This document shows, piece after piece, positions 16,071 to 25,327 of a stretch of 33,063 bases of DNA. The stretch lies in the NCBI GenBank assembly GCA_035294265.1, contig DATGLK010000062.1:1-33063 (forward strand). The letters run 5' to 3'. Each line of letters opens with the position of its first letter. The stretch's first letter is position 1. Below the pieces are notes generated by a model, which was given only the letters and a program-made list of their open reading frames with translations, did no database searches and was not told the DNA's origin. This DNA comes from Candidatus Binataceae bacterium (GTDB lineage Bacteria > Desulfobacterota > Binatia > Binatales > Binataceae). Made by a program: the position numbers and the translations under genes.

Positions 16071-16697
16071 ATGAGCAACCTGGTCCCAATCGTTATCGAG
16101 CAGACCGGTCGTGGAGAGCGCTCGTACGATATATATTCGCGTTTACTACGCGACCGGATCGTGTTTCTGGGGACAGAAGTCAATGATGACGTCGCCAACT
16201 TGATTACCGCACAGTTCCTGTTTCTAGAATCCGAAGATCCTGAGAAGGAAATCTCCTTCTACATTAACTCGCCAGGCGGTTCCGTGACCGCCGGCTTGGC
16301 AATTTACGACACCATGCAGTTTATTCGGCCGCCCGTGTCGACGCTGTGTCTGGGTCAGGCGGCCAGCATGGGCGCAGTGCTGTTAGCCGCGGGCCAGAGC
16401 GGACGGCGCTACGCCCTGCCCCATTCCCGCATCATGATCCATCAGCCTCTGGGCGGAGCGCAGGGCCAGGCCACCGATCTGGACATCCAGGCGCGGGAAA
16501 TTCTGCGTTTGCGCGAGGCTATCAACAACATTTTCGTGCACCACACCGGGCAGAGCTTGCGCAAGATCGAAAAAGACACCGACCGTGATTTGTTCATGGG
16601 GCCTCAACAGGCGGTTGAATACGGAATCGTGGATGAGGTAATCGTGAGCCGGGGCCCTTCCAAGGGATGGACGGGAGGCAATAATGGCCAAGCATGA
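16071..16697 (+). CDS. clpP: ATP-dependent Clp protease proteolytic subunit
   Basis: This 208-residue serine peptidase forms the double-ring proteolytic chamber that works with ClpX. The catalytic triad is Ser99 (GQAASMGA), His124 (SRIMIHQP) and Asp173 (KDTDRDLFM). The N-terminal segment [21 protein letters not shown] fits the usual short propeptide and axial-loop region. The handle helix region, with the [13 protein letters not shown] block, is intact. The last 14 bases overlap the start of clpX, so translation of the two is probably coupled. The ATG has no strong ribosome site upstream. Confidence 0.97.
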   Translation: MSNLVPIVIEQTGRGERSYDIYSRLLRDRIVFLGTEVNDDVANLITAQFLFLESEDPEKEISFYINSPGGSVTAGLAIYDTMQFIRPPVSTLCLGQAASMGAVLLAAGQSGRRYALPHSRIMIHQPLGGAQGQATDLDIQAREILRLREAINNIFVHHTGQSLRKIEKDTDRDLFMGPQQAVEYGIVDEVIVSRGPSKGWTGGNNGQA

Positions 16698-17934
16698 TGA
16701 TCGCGCCGGCAGCCTGGTTTGCTCGTTCTGTGGCAAGAGCCAGGACGAAGTGCGCAAGTTGATCGCCGGGCCGACCGTCTACATCTGCGACGAGTGCATC
16801 GACCTGTGCAACGATATCATTGCCGAAGAAAGCGACGGCGAGGAGGCCTTCAGCCAGAGCTCGACGGTGCCCAAACCGGCCGAGATCAAGCGGGTGCTGG
16901 ACCAGTATGTAATTGGCCAGGACCGGGCCAAGAAGATCCTGTCGGTAGCGGTGCATAACCACTACAAGCGAATCGATTCGCAGATGGTGACCGGCGACGT
17001 CGAACTGCAGAAGTCCAACATTCTGCTGATTGGACCCACTGGAGTAGGCAAGACTCTGCTCGCCCAAACCCTGGCCCGCTTTCTGCAAGTGCCCTTTACC
17101 ATTGCCGATGCCACGTCGCTAACCGAGGCGGGCTACGTCGGCGAAGACGTGGAGAACATCATCCTGTCGCTGCTGCAAAACGCCGATTACGATATCGAGC
17201 GCTGCCAGCGCGGGATCGTATATATCGACGAGATCGACAAGATCGCGCGTAAGGGCGACAACCCTTCGATCACGCGCGACGTATCGGGCGAAGGGGTACA
17301 GCAGGCGCTGCTGAAAATCATCGAGGGCACCACCGCCAGTGTGCCGCCCAAGGGCGGTCGCAAACATCCCCAGCAGGAATTTTTACAGGTCGATACCACT
17401 AACATCCTGTTCATCTGCGGCGGAGCGTTTGTCGGCCTGGAGGATATCGTTCGGCGCCGACTGGCGGGCAAGACCATGGGTTTTCGCGCCGACCTGAGCC
17501 ATCGGGCGGCCAAGACGATTTCCGAGTTGCTGGTTGACGTGCAACCGGAAGACCTGCTCAAGTTCGGCTTGATTCCCGAATTCGTCGGCCGCCTGCCGGT
17601 GATCGCCACGCTCTCCGAGCTGGAAGAAGACGCCCTGGTGCGGATCCTGACCGAACCCAAAAACGCGCTGGTGCGCCAATACCAGAAACTGTTCGACATG
17701 GAGAACGTCCATCTGAAGTTCACCCAGGGGGCGCTGCGCGCGATCGCCCGCGAGGCACTTAAGCGCAAGTCCGGGGCGCGCGGCCTGCGCGCAATCATGG
17801 AGAACATCATGCTGGACGTGATGTACGACATTCCCTCGCAGCCCAACATCAAGGAAGTTTTAATTTCGGAGGAGGTTGTCAGTCAAAAAGAACCACCACT
17901 GCTGGTTTACCAAAAAGCCGCCGAGACCGCGTGA
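16684..17934 (+). CDS. clpX: ATP-dependent Clp protease ATP-binding subunit ClpX
   Basis: This 416-residue AAA+ unfoldase feeds substrates to ClpP. The N-terminal zinc-binding domain has Cys13, Cys16, Cys35 and Cys38 (CSFC...CDEC). Walker A is GPTGVGKT (117-124) and Walker B is VYIDE (179-183). The pore loop GYVGED begins at 150. The ClpP-docking loop, IGF in Escherichia coli, appears as MGF in [11 protein letters not shown] strong GGGAGG precedes ATG 16684 inside the end of clpP. The gene is followed immediately by lon, whose in-frame GTG codon overlaps the clpX stop. Together with clpP it forms a complete ClpXP protease. Confidence 0.97.
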   Translation: MAKHDDRAGSLVCSFCGKSQDEVRKLIAGPTVYICDECIDLCNDIIAEESDGEEAFSQSSTVPKPAEIKRVLDQYVIGQDRAKKILSVAVHNHYKRIDSQMVTGDVELQKSNILLIGPTGVGKTLLAQTLARFLQVPFTIADATSLTEAGYVGEDVENIILSLLQNADYDIERCQRGIVYIDEIDKIARKGDNPSITRDVSGEGVQQALLKIIEGTTASVPPKGGRKHPQQEFLQVDTTNILFICGGAFVGLEDIVRRRLAGKTMGFRADLSHRAAKTISELLVDVQPEDLLKFGLIPEFVGRLPVIATLSELEEDALVRILTEPKNALVRQYQKLFDMENVHLKFTQGALRAIAREALKRKSGARGLRAIMENIMLDVMYDIPSQPNIKEVLISEEVVSQKEPPLLVYQKAAETA

Positions 17935-17954
17935 GTTGGGGAGACTCCAAAAGA

Positions 17955-20489
17955 ATGCTTTTTCGTAACGATAAAAAAGACAACCGTGACAATACAGTGC
18001 AGATTGTGCCCTTATTGCCGCTGCGCGAGTTGATCGTCTTTCCGCATGAGGTTTATCCCATTTTCGTGGGCCGGCATAAGTCCATCCGCGCGCTGGAAGA
18101 AGCCGAAGCGCAAAAAAAACCCATCCTGCTGGCCGCCCAGAAAGACGCCAAAGTCTCCGAACCTACTGCCGACGATATCTACCCGGTGGGCACCTTGGGC
18201 GTGGTGGTGCAATTGCTGCGCCTGCCCGATGGCACGGTCAAGGCCCTGCTGGAGGGCAAGAAGCGGGCCCGCATCCTCCGCCACACCTCCGACCAGGAGT
18301 ACTTCCAGGTCGAGGTCGAAGAGATCGAAGAGAACTACGAGCGCACCACCGAGGTGGAGGCCTTGATGCGGTCGGTAATCTCGACCTTCGACAACTATGT
18401 GCGCCTGAACAAAAAGATTCCGCCCGAGATGGTCACCTCCATCGCGGCCATCGAGGATCCAGCCTATCTGGCTGACAAGCTGGTCGGCCACTTGGGCATC
18501 AAGCTGGAGGAGAAACAGGCCCTGCTGGAACTGACCAATCCAGCCGAGCGGCTAGAGAAGATTCTGGGCTATATGCGCTCGGAATTGGAAATTCTGGAGG
18601 TGGAAAAGCGCATCCGTACTCGGGTCAAGAAGCAGATGGAGAAGACCCAGAAAGAGTACTATCTCAACGAGCAGATGCGCGCCATTCAAAAGGAATTGGG
18701 CGAAAAGGACGAGTTTAAGAACGAGATCCAGGAGCTCGAAGACAAGCTCCGGGAAAAGAAGATGTCGGCCGAGGCCCGCGAGAAGTGCGAGCGCGAGATC
18801 AAGAAGCTCAAGATGATGTCGCCGATGTCAGCCGAAGCCACGGTGGTTCGCAACTACCTGGACTGGTTTTTGTCCTTGCCGTGGTACGAATACACCGAGG
18901 ACAAGCTGGACATCACGGAAGCCGAACGCATCTTGGAAGAAGACCATTACGGGCTGGACAAGGTTAAGGAACGGATTCTGGAGTACCTTGCAGTGCAGGC
19001 CTTGGTGGGACAGATCAAGGGGCCCATCCTGTGCCTGGTCGGACCTCCGGGGGTGGGTAAAACCTCGCTTGGCCGCTCGATCGCTCGCTCGATGGGGCGC
19101 AAGTTCGTGCGGGTGTCCTTGGGCGGAGTGCGCGACGAAGCCGAAATTCGCGGTCATCGCCGTACTTACATCGGCGCTCTGCCGGGCAAGGTGATCCAGA
19201 ACATGCGCAAGGCGGGCGCCGGCAACCCGGTCTTCCTGCTGGACGAGGTGGACAAGATGTCCACCGATTTTCGTGGCGACCCCTCTTCCGCCCTGCTCGA
19301 GGTACTTGACCCCGAGCAGAACTTTTCCTTCAACGACCACTATCTCGACGTTGATTATGATCTGTCCAAGGTGATGTTCATCACCACGGCCAACACCCTC
19401 GAACGTATCCCGCGCCCGCTCCAGGACCGGATGGAGATAATCCGCATCCCGGGCTACACCGAGAGCGAAAAGCTCAACATCGCAAAACGCTACTTGCTTA
19501 AGAAGCAGCGCGAGGCTAACGGGCTGAAGGAAGAAAACGTCGAGTTATCGGACAAGGCGATTCTGGGCCTGATTCGCCATTACACGCGCGAGGCCGGCGT
19601 CCGCAACCTGGAACGCGAGCTGGCCGCGGTCTGCCGCAAAGTCGCGGTGGAGGTGGTCAAGAACGACCGCAACGCCAAGGTCAAGGTCACCAGCTCCAGT
19701 CTGAGCAAGTACCTCGGGCCTGCGCGCTTTCGCTACGGGCTGGCCGAACAGACGCCTCATGTCGGGGTGGCAACCGGCTTGGCCTGGACCGAAATGGGCG
19801 GCGAATTACTCTCGGTCGAGGTGACTATCGTGCCCGGCCGCGGCAAGCTGACGGTGACTGGACAACTAGGCGAGGTGATGCAGGAGAGTGCGCAGGCCGC
19901 GCTTTCCTACGTGCGTTCGCGCGCGGCCGCCTTTGGGCTAGACCCCAACTTCTACCAGCGCATCGATATCCACATCCACATCCCCGAGGGCGCCATCCCC
20001 AAAGACGGTCCATCGGCTGGAATAACCTTGGCCACCGCGCTGGTCTCCGCGCTATGCAAGGTGCCGGTACGCAATGACATGGCGATGACCGGGGAAATCA
20101 CCCTACGCGGGCGGGTGCTTCCAATCGGAGGGTTGAAGGAAAAAGCCCTGGCTGCCCACCGCGGTGGAATCAAGACCATCCTGATTCCCAAGGAAAACGA
20201 GAAAGACGTCCAGGATATCCCCGCTCAGGTACTTAAAAACTTAAGCGTCGTACGGGTCGAGCATATGGACGAGGTGCTCAAGCGGGCGCTGGTGCTGGAA
20301 AATCCGGAAGGCTTCCTCAAGCCCTATGACGACATCGATCTGGCCTTCATTCCGGAAAACCTGCCCGAGCCGCTGCTCAACGACGAAGACGAGGACGAAG
20401 ACGATGACCGCGGCAAGGAATCACCTCCGACCCCGACCTTAACCATGAGTTTGTTGGAAAATGGGTGGTTAGACCTTGACAAGCACTAA
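17955..20489 (+). CDS. lon: ATP-dependent protease Lon
   Basis: This 844-residue homo-oligomeric AAA+ serine protease degrades misfolded and regulatory proteins. It has the N-terminal substrate-binding domain ([21 protein letters not shown] onwards), a coiled-coil stretch at about 215-300, the ATPase module with Walker A GPPGVGKT (363-370), and the proteolytic domain. The catalytic dyad is Ser687 ([10 protein letters not shown]) and Lys730 ([14 protein letters not shown]), spaced as in Escherichia coli. The C-terminus carries an extra tail of roughly 45 residues that includes DEDEDEDDD and ends in WLDLDKH. I place the start at ATG 17955, 10 bases after GGGGAGA. An in-frame GTG at 17931 overlapping the clpX stop is possible. 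Confidence 0.96.
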   Translation: MLFRNDKKDNRDNTVQIVPLLPLRELIVFPHEVYPIFVGRHKSIRALEEAEAQKKPILLAAQKDAKVSEPTADDIYPVGTLGVVVQLLRLPDGTVKALLEGKKRARILRHTSDQEYFQVEVEEIEENYERTTEVEALMRSVISTFDNYVRLNKKIPPEMVTSIAAIEDPAYLADKLVGHLGIKLEEKQALLELTNPAERLEKILGYMRSELEILEVEKRIRTRVKKQMEKTQKEYYLNEQMRAIQKELGEKDEFKNEIQELEDKLREKKMSAEAREKCEREIKKLKMMSPMSAEATVVRNYLDWFLSLPWYEYTEDKLDITEAERILEEDHYGLDKVKERILEYLAVQALVGQIKGPILCLVGPPGVGKTSLGRSIARSMGRKFVRVSLGGVRDEAEIRGHRRTYIGALPGKVIQNMRKAGAGNPVFLLDEVDKMSTDFRGDPSSALLEVLDPEQNFSFNDHYLDVDYDLSKVMFITTANTLERIPRPLQDRMEIIRIPGYTESEKLNIAKRYLLKKQREANGLKEENVELSDKAILGLIRHYTREAGVRNLERELAAVCRKVAVEVVKNDRNAKVKVTSSSLSKYLGPARFRYGLAEQTPHVGVATGLAWTEMGGELLSVEVTIVPGRGKLTVTGQLGEVMQESAQAALSYVRSRAAAFGLDPNFYQRIDIHIHIPEGAIPKDGPSAGITLATALVSALCKVPVRNDMAMTGEITLRGRVLPIGGLKEKALAAHRGGIKTILIPKENEKDVQDIPAQVLKNLSVVRVEHMDEVLKRALVLENPEGFLKPYDDIDLAFIPENLPEPLLNDEDEDEDDDRGKESPPTPTLTMSLLENGWLDLDKH

Positions 20490-20504
20490 CCGGCAGAGTT
20501 TAGC
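20476..20504 (+). promoter_or_regulatory. Candidate promoter of the HU gene inside the end of lon
   Basis: A perfect TTGACA (20476-20481) in the last codons of lon is followed after 17 bases by TTTAGC (20499-20504), 35 bases before the HU ATG. The -35 is ideal but the -10 is weak. It could give the DNA-binding protein its own strong transcription. Confidence 0.35.
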
Positions 20505-20538
20505 TAGCCCCTACTGAGTTGACTTCGGGGATCACAGC

Positions 20539-20847
20539 ATGACGAAGACGGAATTAATCGAAGGGCTGGCTGACAAGCTGGGAATGCACAAGTCAGAGGC
20601 GGAGAAGGCGATCAATATCGTGCTCGACGACATCGTTGCCGCGCTGCGCCATGGAGATCGGGTGAACATCTCCGGGTTTGGTACTTTCTCGGTCTCCTCC
20701 CGCCGCCCCCGGATTGGGCGCAATCCCAAGACTGGCGAATCCATCCAGATCTCGGCCAGTCGATCAGCCAAGTTCAAGGCAGGAAAACAGATGAAGGACT
20801 CGCTTAACGAGGACGGTGCTGACACCGCTACCGCCAGTGCCGGTTAG
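20539..20847 (+). CDS. HU/IHF family DNA-binding protein
   Basis: This 102-residue nucleoid protein belongs to the HU/IHF family. The N-terminal helices (MTKTELIEGLADKLG, SEAEKAINIVLDDIVAAL) form the dimer core. GFGTFSVSSRRPRIGRNPKTGESIQI contains the signature strand and the DNA-bending arm with its intercalating Pro in RNPKTG. About ten extra residues at the C-terminus are polar. The sequence does not clearly separate HU from IHF-alpha. Its position after lon matches the lon-hup order of many proteobacteria and supports HU. A strong terminator lies 32 bases downstream of the stop. Confidence 0.93.
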   Translation: MTKTELIEGLADKLGMHKSEAEKAINIVLDDIVAALRHGDRVNISGFGTFSVSSRRPRIGRNPKTGESIQISASRSAKFKAGKQMKDSLNEDGADTATASAG

Positions 20848-20879
20848 CGGGCAACTCTGCTTCCCCGTCCATTAAACCG

Positions 20880-20910
20880 AACGGCGCCGGACCATCTTCG
20901 GCGCCGTTTT
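20880..20910 (+). terminator. Rho-independent terminator after the HU gene, possibly bidirectional
   Basis: A perfect 10-bp stem (AACGGCGCCG, 20880-20889, and CGGCGCCGTT, 20899-20908) with a 9-base loop runs into TTTT (20907-20910). It lies between the HU gene and the convergent monooxygenase gene. The opposite strand reads CGTTCGGTTTAAT after the stem and could also stop minus-strand transcripts. Confidence 0.88.
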
Positions 20911-21012
20911 CGTGTCCGCAAAGTTAAGCTTGGCCACAGCCGCCTCCGCGTCATGCCCAGCGCCGGCGAAAAATCTGCAGGATACAATCCAGCGGCAAGA
21001 AACTGCGCTCTG

Positions 21013-22239
21013 CTAGAAAATTCCCGCTGGCGGGAGGCCGAATCGCCACTGCCCGTACATCGCCCCGTTAACGTGGAAATCCACCGTGACGTGATGCGCC
21101 GCCGCATGGACGTCGCGCCAGGCGCGTTGAATCGCGCCCGACAGCGGCAGCCCGTGCGCGCCCAGCGGCTCGAACAGCAGGTCGATTGCTTCGACCATTA
21201 GCCGCGCAACGTAGGCGTGATCGCGGCGGTTGCGTAGGCGCGACTCGAGCGACGGCTCCTGGCCGCGGCTCGCGCATTCCTCAAGCTCGCTTACATCGCG
21301 CTTCATCAGCAACAATCCGCAATCTAGCAATGCCGCGGCTTCGGCCAGCCGGGTCTGGATATGCGGGACCTGAGCGAGTGAATTGGCCGCGGGTGCCGCG
21401 CCGCTGACCCGGGCGTGGCTGGTAACCCAGTTGATGAAGTCGTCGATCGCACCCCGGACCATGCCCAGGGCCGGAGTCACCACGCAAATTGGAATGTTAG
21501 GCCGAAAGGCCAGCTTGTAGAGCGGTGCTTGGTGGACCAGCGCGCCAGGCGCACGCGCGAATTCCAGGTGGCTCGCTGCAAGCGCGCGATGAGTGGGAAT
21601 GAAGACATTGTCGACAACGACGCTCTTGCTGCCGGTCCCGGCCAACCCGACCACGAACCAGTCATCGATGATCTCGACCTGCTCCCGCGGCACCAGGAGG
21701 TAGCCTTGATAGGGCTGGGTCGTCCCCTCCCCCACGAAGGTTGCGCCAAACAGGAACCAGGACGCGTTGTCGCAATTGCTGGTAAACGGCCAGCGGCCGC
21801 TGAGCCGAAAACCGCCTGGCGCGGCCGTGCAGGTACCGGTCGGAAATAGCTGATGAGCAAGAATCGTCCCCGGGTCCGCACCCCAGATTTCTTCCTGGGC
21901 GGCCAGTGGGAACAAGCCAACCATCCATTGGCCAGCCATCGTCAGACTCGCGCACCAGGCGCTGCTGCCGCAGCCCTGGCCGAGTTCCAAGTTGATGTCG
22001 ATAAGCTGACTGAAGCCGTATTCGAAGCCGCCAAAGCGCGCCGGTTGCATCAGCTTGAACAGTTCGGCCGCGCGCAGCATCTCGATCGTCTCCTGCGAGA
22101 CGTGGCGGTTGCGCTCCACGCTTTCGGCTCCGGACCTCAGGATGGGAACGAGCGCGTGTGCGCGCTGGCGCAACTCGGCGAACGGCACGCGCGCCTTGCC
22201 GGCTTGATGATCGGTGTCACTCGCCCTCCTGGCAGCCAT
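21013..22239 (-). CDS. Flavin-dependent monooxygenase, acyl-CoA dehydrogenase fold (HsaA/HpaH-like)
   Basis: This protein has about 408 residues. The fold is that of acyl-CoA dehydrogenases, but the sequence pattern is that of group D two-component flavin hydroxylases. These take reduced FMN/FAD from a separate reductase and hydroxylate phenolic or related substrates. Supporting blocks are GSSAWCASLTMAGQWMVGLFPL, GGFRLSGRWPFTSNCDNA, GLAGTGSKSVVVDNVFIP and the C-terminal IQRAWRDVHAAAHHVTVDF with VNGAMYG, as in HsaA-type oxygenases. The usual acyl-CoA dehydrogenase catalytic Glu is not evident. The start is uncertain: ATG 22239 is given, GTG 22266 is possible. It follows the GlcG-like gene by about 78 bases on the same strand. 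No flavin reductase gene is in the window. Confidence 0.8.
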   Translation of the reverse strand: MAARRASDTDHQAGKARVPFAELRQRAHALVPILRSGAESVERNRHVSQETIEMLRAAELFKLMQPARFGGFEYGFSQLIDINLELGQGCGSSAWCASLTMAGQWMVGLFPLAAQEEIWGADPGTILAHQLFPTGTCTAAPGGFRLSGRWPFTSNCDNASWFLFGATFVGEGTTQPYQGYLLVPREQVEIIDDWFVVGLAGTGSKSVVVDNVFIPTHRALAASHLEFARAPGALVHQAPLYKLAFRPNIPICVVTPALGMVRGAIDDFINWVTSHARVSGAAPAANSLAQVPHIQTRLAEAAALLDCGLLLMKRDVSELEECASRGQEPSLESRLRNRRDHAYVARLMVEAIDLLFEPLGAHGLPLSGAIQRAWRDVHAAAHHVTVDFHVNGAMYGQWRFGLPPAGIF

Positions 22240-22317
22240 ATCTCTATTTGCCTTGGGCTGCGACACGGTGGCAAGAGCGGAGCTCGGGCGGCGCAGCCTG
22301 CGTTGCCGAGGCCCCGG

Positions 22318-22731
22318 CTATGAAAGCTTGGGACGAAGCCGCTCGAAGCCGAAGCGGGCCAATTCGTGGTCCTCGTCCGCGGTGCGGCCGCTGATACCGA
22401 TCGCGCCGACCGTGACCTGGTCGTCGCGGATGCGGACGCCGCCGGGCAAGGCGGTCAGCCGCGGATTGGCAAACCAATTAAGCTCGAAGCCAAAATGAGC
22501 CATCATGTCGCGAAATTCGTTGGTGTCGCGGCTCATGTAGATCGCGCTATAGGCCTTGTCGCGGGACAGATTCACGGTGCGCATCGCCGCCCCGTCCATC
22601 CGGCCGAACGCGACCAGATCGCCGTGACCGTCGACAATTGCGGCCGAGATCGGCAGCCCCTTATTGGCGGCAGCCTGCGCGAAGATCGCGCCAATGCATT
22701 CCACGCATTCCTGATAGGTCGGTGCTCTCAT
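22318..22731 (-). CDS. GlcG/HbpS family protein (DUF336)
   Basis: This 137-residue protein is of the GlcG/HbpS (DUF336) family. Family members include the heme-binding sensor accessory HbpS and proteins encoded next to catabolic enzymes. The family pattern is visible: ANKGLPISAAIVDGHGDLVAFGRMDGA, then SRDKAYSAI, then ALPGGVRI and VGAIGISGRTADEDHELA near the C-terminus. GGGAGA lies 6 bases before ATG 22731, a good ribosome site. There is no signal peptide, so it should be cytoplasmic. It is the first gene of a likely two-gene unit with the flavin monooxygenase. Whether it binds heme or is an accessory to the monooxygenase cannot be told from sequence. Confidence 0.85.
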   Translation of the reverse strand: MRAPTYQECVECIGAIFAQAAANKGLPISAAIVDGHGDLVAFGRMDGAAMRTVNLSRDKAYSAIYMSRDTNEFRDMMAHFGFELNWFANPRLTALPGGVRIRDDQVTVGAIGISGRTADEDHELARFGFERLRPKLS

Positions 22732-22983
22732 AGAATTCTCCCTTTTCCCAGCCAGCCTTCATCGGCAGCTTGAACGAAGACAACGCTGGTGGTCAACCGA
22801 AGCACACGGAGACTCAAGGCAATTCGCGCAGAGGAACCTCCGCCCCGCTTGGCGTGCTTCACGTCGATTTTAACCCTACGCACCCTTGGCGTTAGCCATA
22901 CAATCGCGGACTACTCGGACTTTCATCCTCATGGGGGAAGAGCGCGACCACCGGGCCAGCAGACCGCTGCCGTAGAGGGGGAT

Positions 22984-23059
22984 TGGCTGAGGAGGAAGGA
23001 CTCGAACCTTCAATCGCCTGATCCAGAGTCAGGTGGCTTGCCAATTAGCCGACTCCTCA
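22984..23059 (-). tRNA. tRNA-Gln (anticodon CUG)
   Basis: A 76-base cloverleaf on the minus strand has every arm intact. The acceptor stem is TGAGGAG with CTCCTCA, the D arm is GGCT/AGCC, and the anticodon arm is CCTGA-CTCTGGA-TCAGG with anticodon CTG. The variable loop is 5 bases and the T arm is GAAGG-TTCGAGT-CCTTC. Discriminator G and an encoded CCA end follow. The U1-A72 first pair is typical of glutamine tRNAs. Confidence 0.97.
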
Positions 23060-23070
23060 GCGCTGAGTTG

Positions 23071-23100
23071 AATGTAGCCGCGGCGCGGACGAAGCGTCAA
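23071..23100 (-). promoter_or_regulatory. Promoter of tRNA-Gln
   Basis: On the minus strand TTGACG (23095-23100) and TACATT (23071-23076) are separated by 18 bases. The -10 box ends 11 bases before the tRNA 5' end, so the predicted transcript has a very short leader. The position relative to a stable RNA gene makes this one of the better promoter calls here. Confidence 0.55.
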
Positions 23101-23130
23101 GCAGCGCGCTCGCTGGTCGTCCTCGTGCCA

Positions 23131-23670
23131 TCAGTGGCGATCGGCGCCATGCAAGGCCTGAGCGTGACGCTCTACCAGGGCGTCGCAGCGGGCGAGCAAC
23201 GCTGGATCCTCGCAGTAGGATTCAATCATATAGCTGAGATCGCTCATATCGTGGATGAGCAAGCGCTGATAACGTTCATACTCGTCATTCTGGTGGACCG
23301 CCTTGAGCAGCGCGCCGACCTGATCCTCGATCTCACTCTCTTCGACCTCAAGGGCTGCGGCCAGCGCGCGTTGAATGGTCAGTCCGGGTTGCGCGGCCGC
23401 GCGCTCGCGCTCGAGCATGACCCGCAAGCGGCTGATCGCCGCATCGTCCAAGGGCAACGGACTTTGCTCATCTAGCAGCCCCTGCACCTCGAGCATGGTA
23501 GAGACCAGCGTCAGCGCGCCGACGTGACCGGCTTCGTCGCGAGCCATCGAATGCCAGAATTCGTGCAGCTTGGAGTCAGCGCTGAACACCCGCGCATAGC
23601 AGGCGTACAGCGCCATCGTGGCCTTCTCCAGCGCGGTCGTGGTCTCCATCAATTCGCGCAACGTCGCCAT
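23131..23670 (-). CDS. Ferritin-like/rubrerythrin-type four-helix protein
   Basis: This 179-residue, mainly helical protein has the spacing of diiron ligands in ferritin-like proteins. Glu15 is in helix 1 (ALEKATMALY), Glu46-x-x-His49 is in helix 2 (RDEAGHVGAL), a Glu cluster at 108-113 is in helix 3 (EVEESEIED), and His140 is in helix 4 (LLIHDMSDLSYMIESY). There is no rubredoxin domain and no signal peptide. The pattern resembles COG1633-type proteins, which are linked to iron or peroxide handling. Function here is inference. It stands alone between tRNA-Gln and the rny terminator, reading on the minus strand. No strong ribosome site precedes the ATG. Confidence 0.7.
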   Translation of the reverse strand: MATLRELMETTTALEKATMALYACYARVFSADSKLHEFWHSMARDEAGHVGALTLVSTMLEVQGLLDEQSPLPLDDAAISRLRVMLERERAAAQPGLTIQRALAAALEVEESEIEDQVGALLKAVHQNDEYERYQRLLIHDMSDLSYMIESYCEDPALLARCDALVERHAQALHGADRH

Positions 23671-23704
23671 CTATCCGCGCATCTTAGTCTTAGCCGGCCG
23701 AGTA

Positions 23705-23738
23705 GCAAAGAGCGGCCTGAAGCCAGGCCGCTCTTTGC
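23705..23738 (-). terminator. Very strong hairpin downstream of rny, probable terminator
   Basis: A perfect 15-bp inverted repeat (23705-23719 with 23724-23738) encloses a 4-base loop. Its arms are GCAAAGAGCGGCCTG and CAGGCCGCTCTTTGC. It starts 27 bases after the rny stop on the minus strand, in the 94-base gap before the ferritin-like gene. The 3' arm contains CTCTTTGC rather than a long T-run, so termination may be Rho-assisted, or the hairpin may protect the mRNA end. Confidence 0.75.
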
Positions 23739-23764
23739 ACGCTTGAATGAAGCGCGATTGTCGC

Positions 23765-25327
23765 CTAATGGGCCAGCTCGGTAGAGCGAATCTCCCGAAT
23801 GACGGTCACTTTGATCTGACCGGGATAAGTCATCTCGGTTTCGATTTTCTTTGCCACATCGCGCGCTAGCAGGACGGTATCGTCATCACTTATCTGGGAG
23901 GGTTCGACGATGATCCGCATCTCGCGCCCGGCCTGGACCGCAAAGCATTTATCCACGCCTTTGAACGACTTGGCGATGGTTTCCAGATCCTCCAGCCGCT
24001 TGACGTAGCTCTCGAGCACCTCGCGCCGTGCCCCTGGGCGTGCTCCCGACAGGGCGTCGGCGGCATCGACCAGCGGAGCCAAGATGGTCTCGGCCTTGAC
24101 CTCCTCGTGATGGGCCGCGATAGCATTGACGATTTTGGCCGACTCGCCGTATTTGCGCGCCAACTCAGCACCGATCAAAGCATGCGAGCCTTCGACCTCG
24201 TGGGTAAGCGCCTTGCCGATATCGTGAAGCAAGGCGGCACGGCGAGCCTGCTTTTCATTTAGTCCCAGCTCGGCCGCCATCGCGCCACATAGGAAGGCCG
24301 CCTCCATCGAATGGGCGAGCACGTTCTGCGCGTAGCTGTAGCGGAATTTGAGCATTCCCAAAAGCTTGATCAGCTCGGGATGCACGCCATGAACGCCGAC
24401 CTCGATGAGCGCCCGCTGGCCAGCCTCGCGAATCCCCTCCTCGACCTCCTGTTCGGCCTTGCGTATCACTTCCTCGATGCGGCCGGGATGGATGCGGCCG
24501 TCGGAAATCAGCTTTTCCAGCCCCACACGGGCGATTTCTCGCCGAATCGGATTGTGACAGGAGATAACTACCGCTTCGGGGGTATCGTCGATAATGATAT
24601 CGACCCCGGTCGCAGCCTCAATCGCGCGGATGTTGCGTCCCTCGCGGCCGATGATCCGCCCCTTCATCTCGTCGGAGGGCAGCGCTACTACCGAGACCGT
24701 ACGCTCGGCGACATATTCGCCTGCCAAGCGCTCGATTGCGATACTGATGATCCGTTTGGCGCGCCGGTCGGCCTCCTCGCGCGCTTCCTCCTCGACCAGG
24801 CGAATATGGCGGGCGGCCTCGTGACGAGCCTGTCCTACCATCTCCTCGACAATCGAGCGGCGCGCCTCCTCACGGGTCAGGCCGGCGACGAATTCCAACT
24901 GTCGCCGGGCCTGTTCCACCAAGGCTTGTTGTTCAGCCTCCTTTTCCGTCAGATTTTTCTCTCGCGCGCGCAAGCTTTGCTCGCGCCGGTTGAACTCGGC
25001 CTCACGATGCTCGAAGCTCTCGACTCGCTTTTCGAATATCTCCTCGCGCGCCACAAGCTTGGTCTCCACCGCGGACAGTGCGGCTCGGCGCTCCCGCAGC
25101 TCTTCTTCGACCTGAGCACGACTTTCGACCAGCAGATCCTTGGCCTTAAGCTCGGCCTCTTTAATGATAATATCGCCCTTGTTATGGGCTTCAGCCAAAA
25201 TTACGTTGGCCTCGGCCGTAGCCACGGCCAACTGTTGGTTATCTCGCCGGCGGGTAAGGACATACACCACCCCGGCTACAATCAGACCCACAATCAGGCC
25301 CAATGCGAGCCCGATCACAGTCGTCAC
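23765..25327 (-). CDS. rny: Ribonuclease Y
   Basis: This 520-residue membrane-anchored endoribonuclease starts mRNA decay. It has an N-terminal transmembrane helix (residues 3-24), then a long coiled coil to about 190. A KH RNA-binding domain follows with GRIIGREGRN at 223-232. The HD hydrolase domain has the metal-binding His368-Asp369 in LLHDIGKALTHEVEGSHA. The start is a GTG at 25327. It is preceded by an almost perfect AAAGGAGGTG (25335-25344), and its first bases overlap the fau stop as GTGA, so the genes are translationally coupled. It is the last gene of the zapB-like-zapA-fau-rny group and is followed by a strong hairpin. Confidence 0.96.
   Translation of the reverse strand: MTTVIGLALGLIVGLIVAGVVYVLTRRRDNQQLAVATAEANVILAEAHNKGDIIIKEAELKAKDLLVESRAQVEEELRERRAALSAVETKLVAREEIFEKRVESFEHREAEFNRREQSLRAREKNLTEKEAEQQALVEQARRQLEFVAGLTREEARRSIVEEMVGQARHEAARHIRLVEEEAREEADRRAKRIISIAIERLAGEYVAERTVSVVALPSDEMKGRIIGREGRNIRAIEAATGVDIIIDDTPEAVVISCHNPIRREIARVGLEKLISDGRIHPGRIEEVIRKAEQEVEEGIREAGQRALIEVGVHGVHPELIKLLGMLKFRYSYAQNVLAHSMEAAFLCGAMAAELGLNEKQARRAALLHDIGKALTHEVEGSHALIGAELARKYGESAKIVNAIAAHHEEVKAETILAPLVDAADALSGARPGARREVLESYVKRLEDLETIAKSFKGVDKCFAVQAGREMRIIVEPSQISDDDTVLLARDVAKKIETEMTYPGQIKVTVIREIRSTELAH

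Noticed and set aside
20978-22904. Further TACAAT hexamers (near 20984 and at 22899-22904) as promoters
   Set aside because: No plus-strand gene follows them at promoter distance and no -35 partner is present, so they were treated as chance.
22789-23475. 228-residue plus-strand frame crossing the tRNA
   Set aside because: It runs antisense through tRNA-Gln and the ferritin-like gene, so it is a chance frame.
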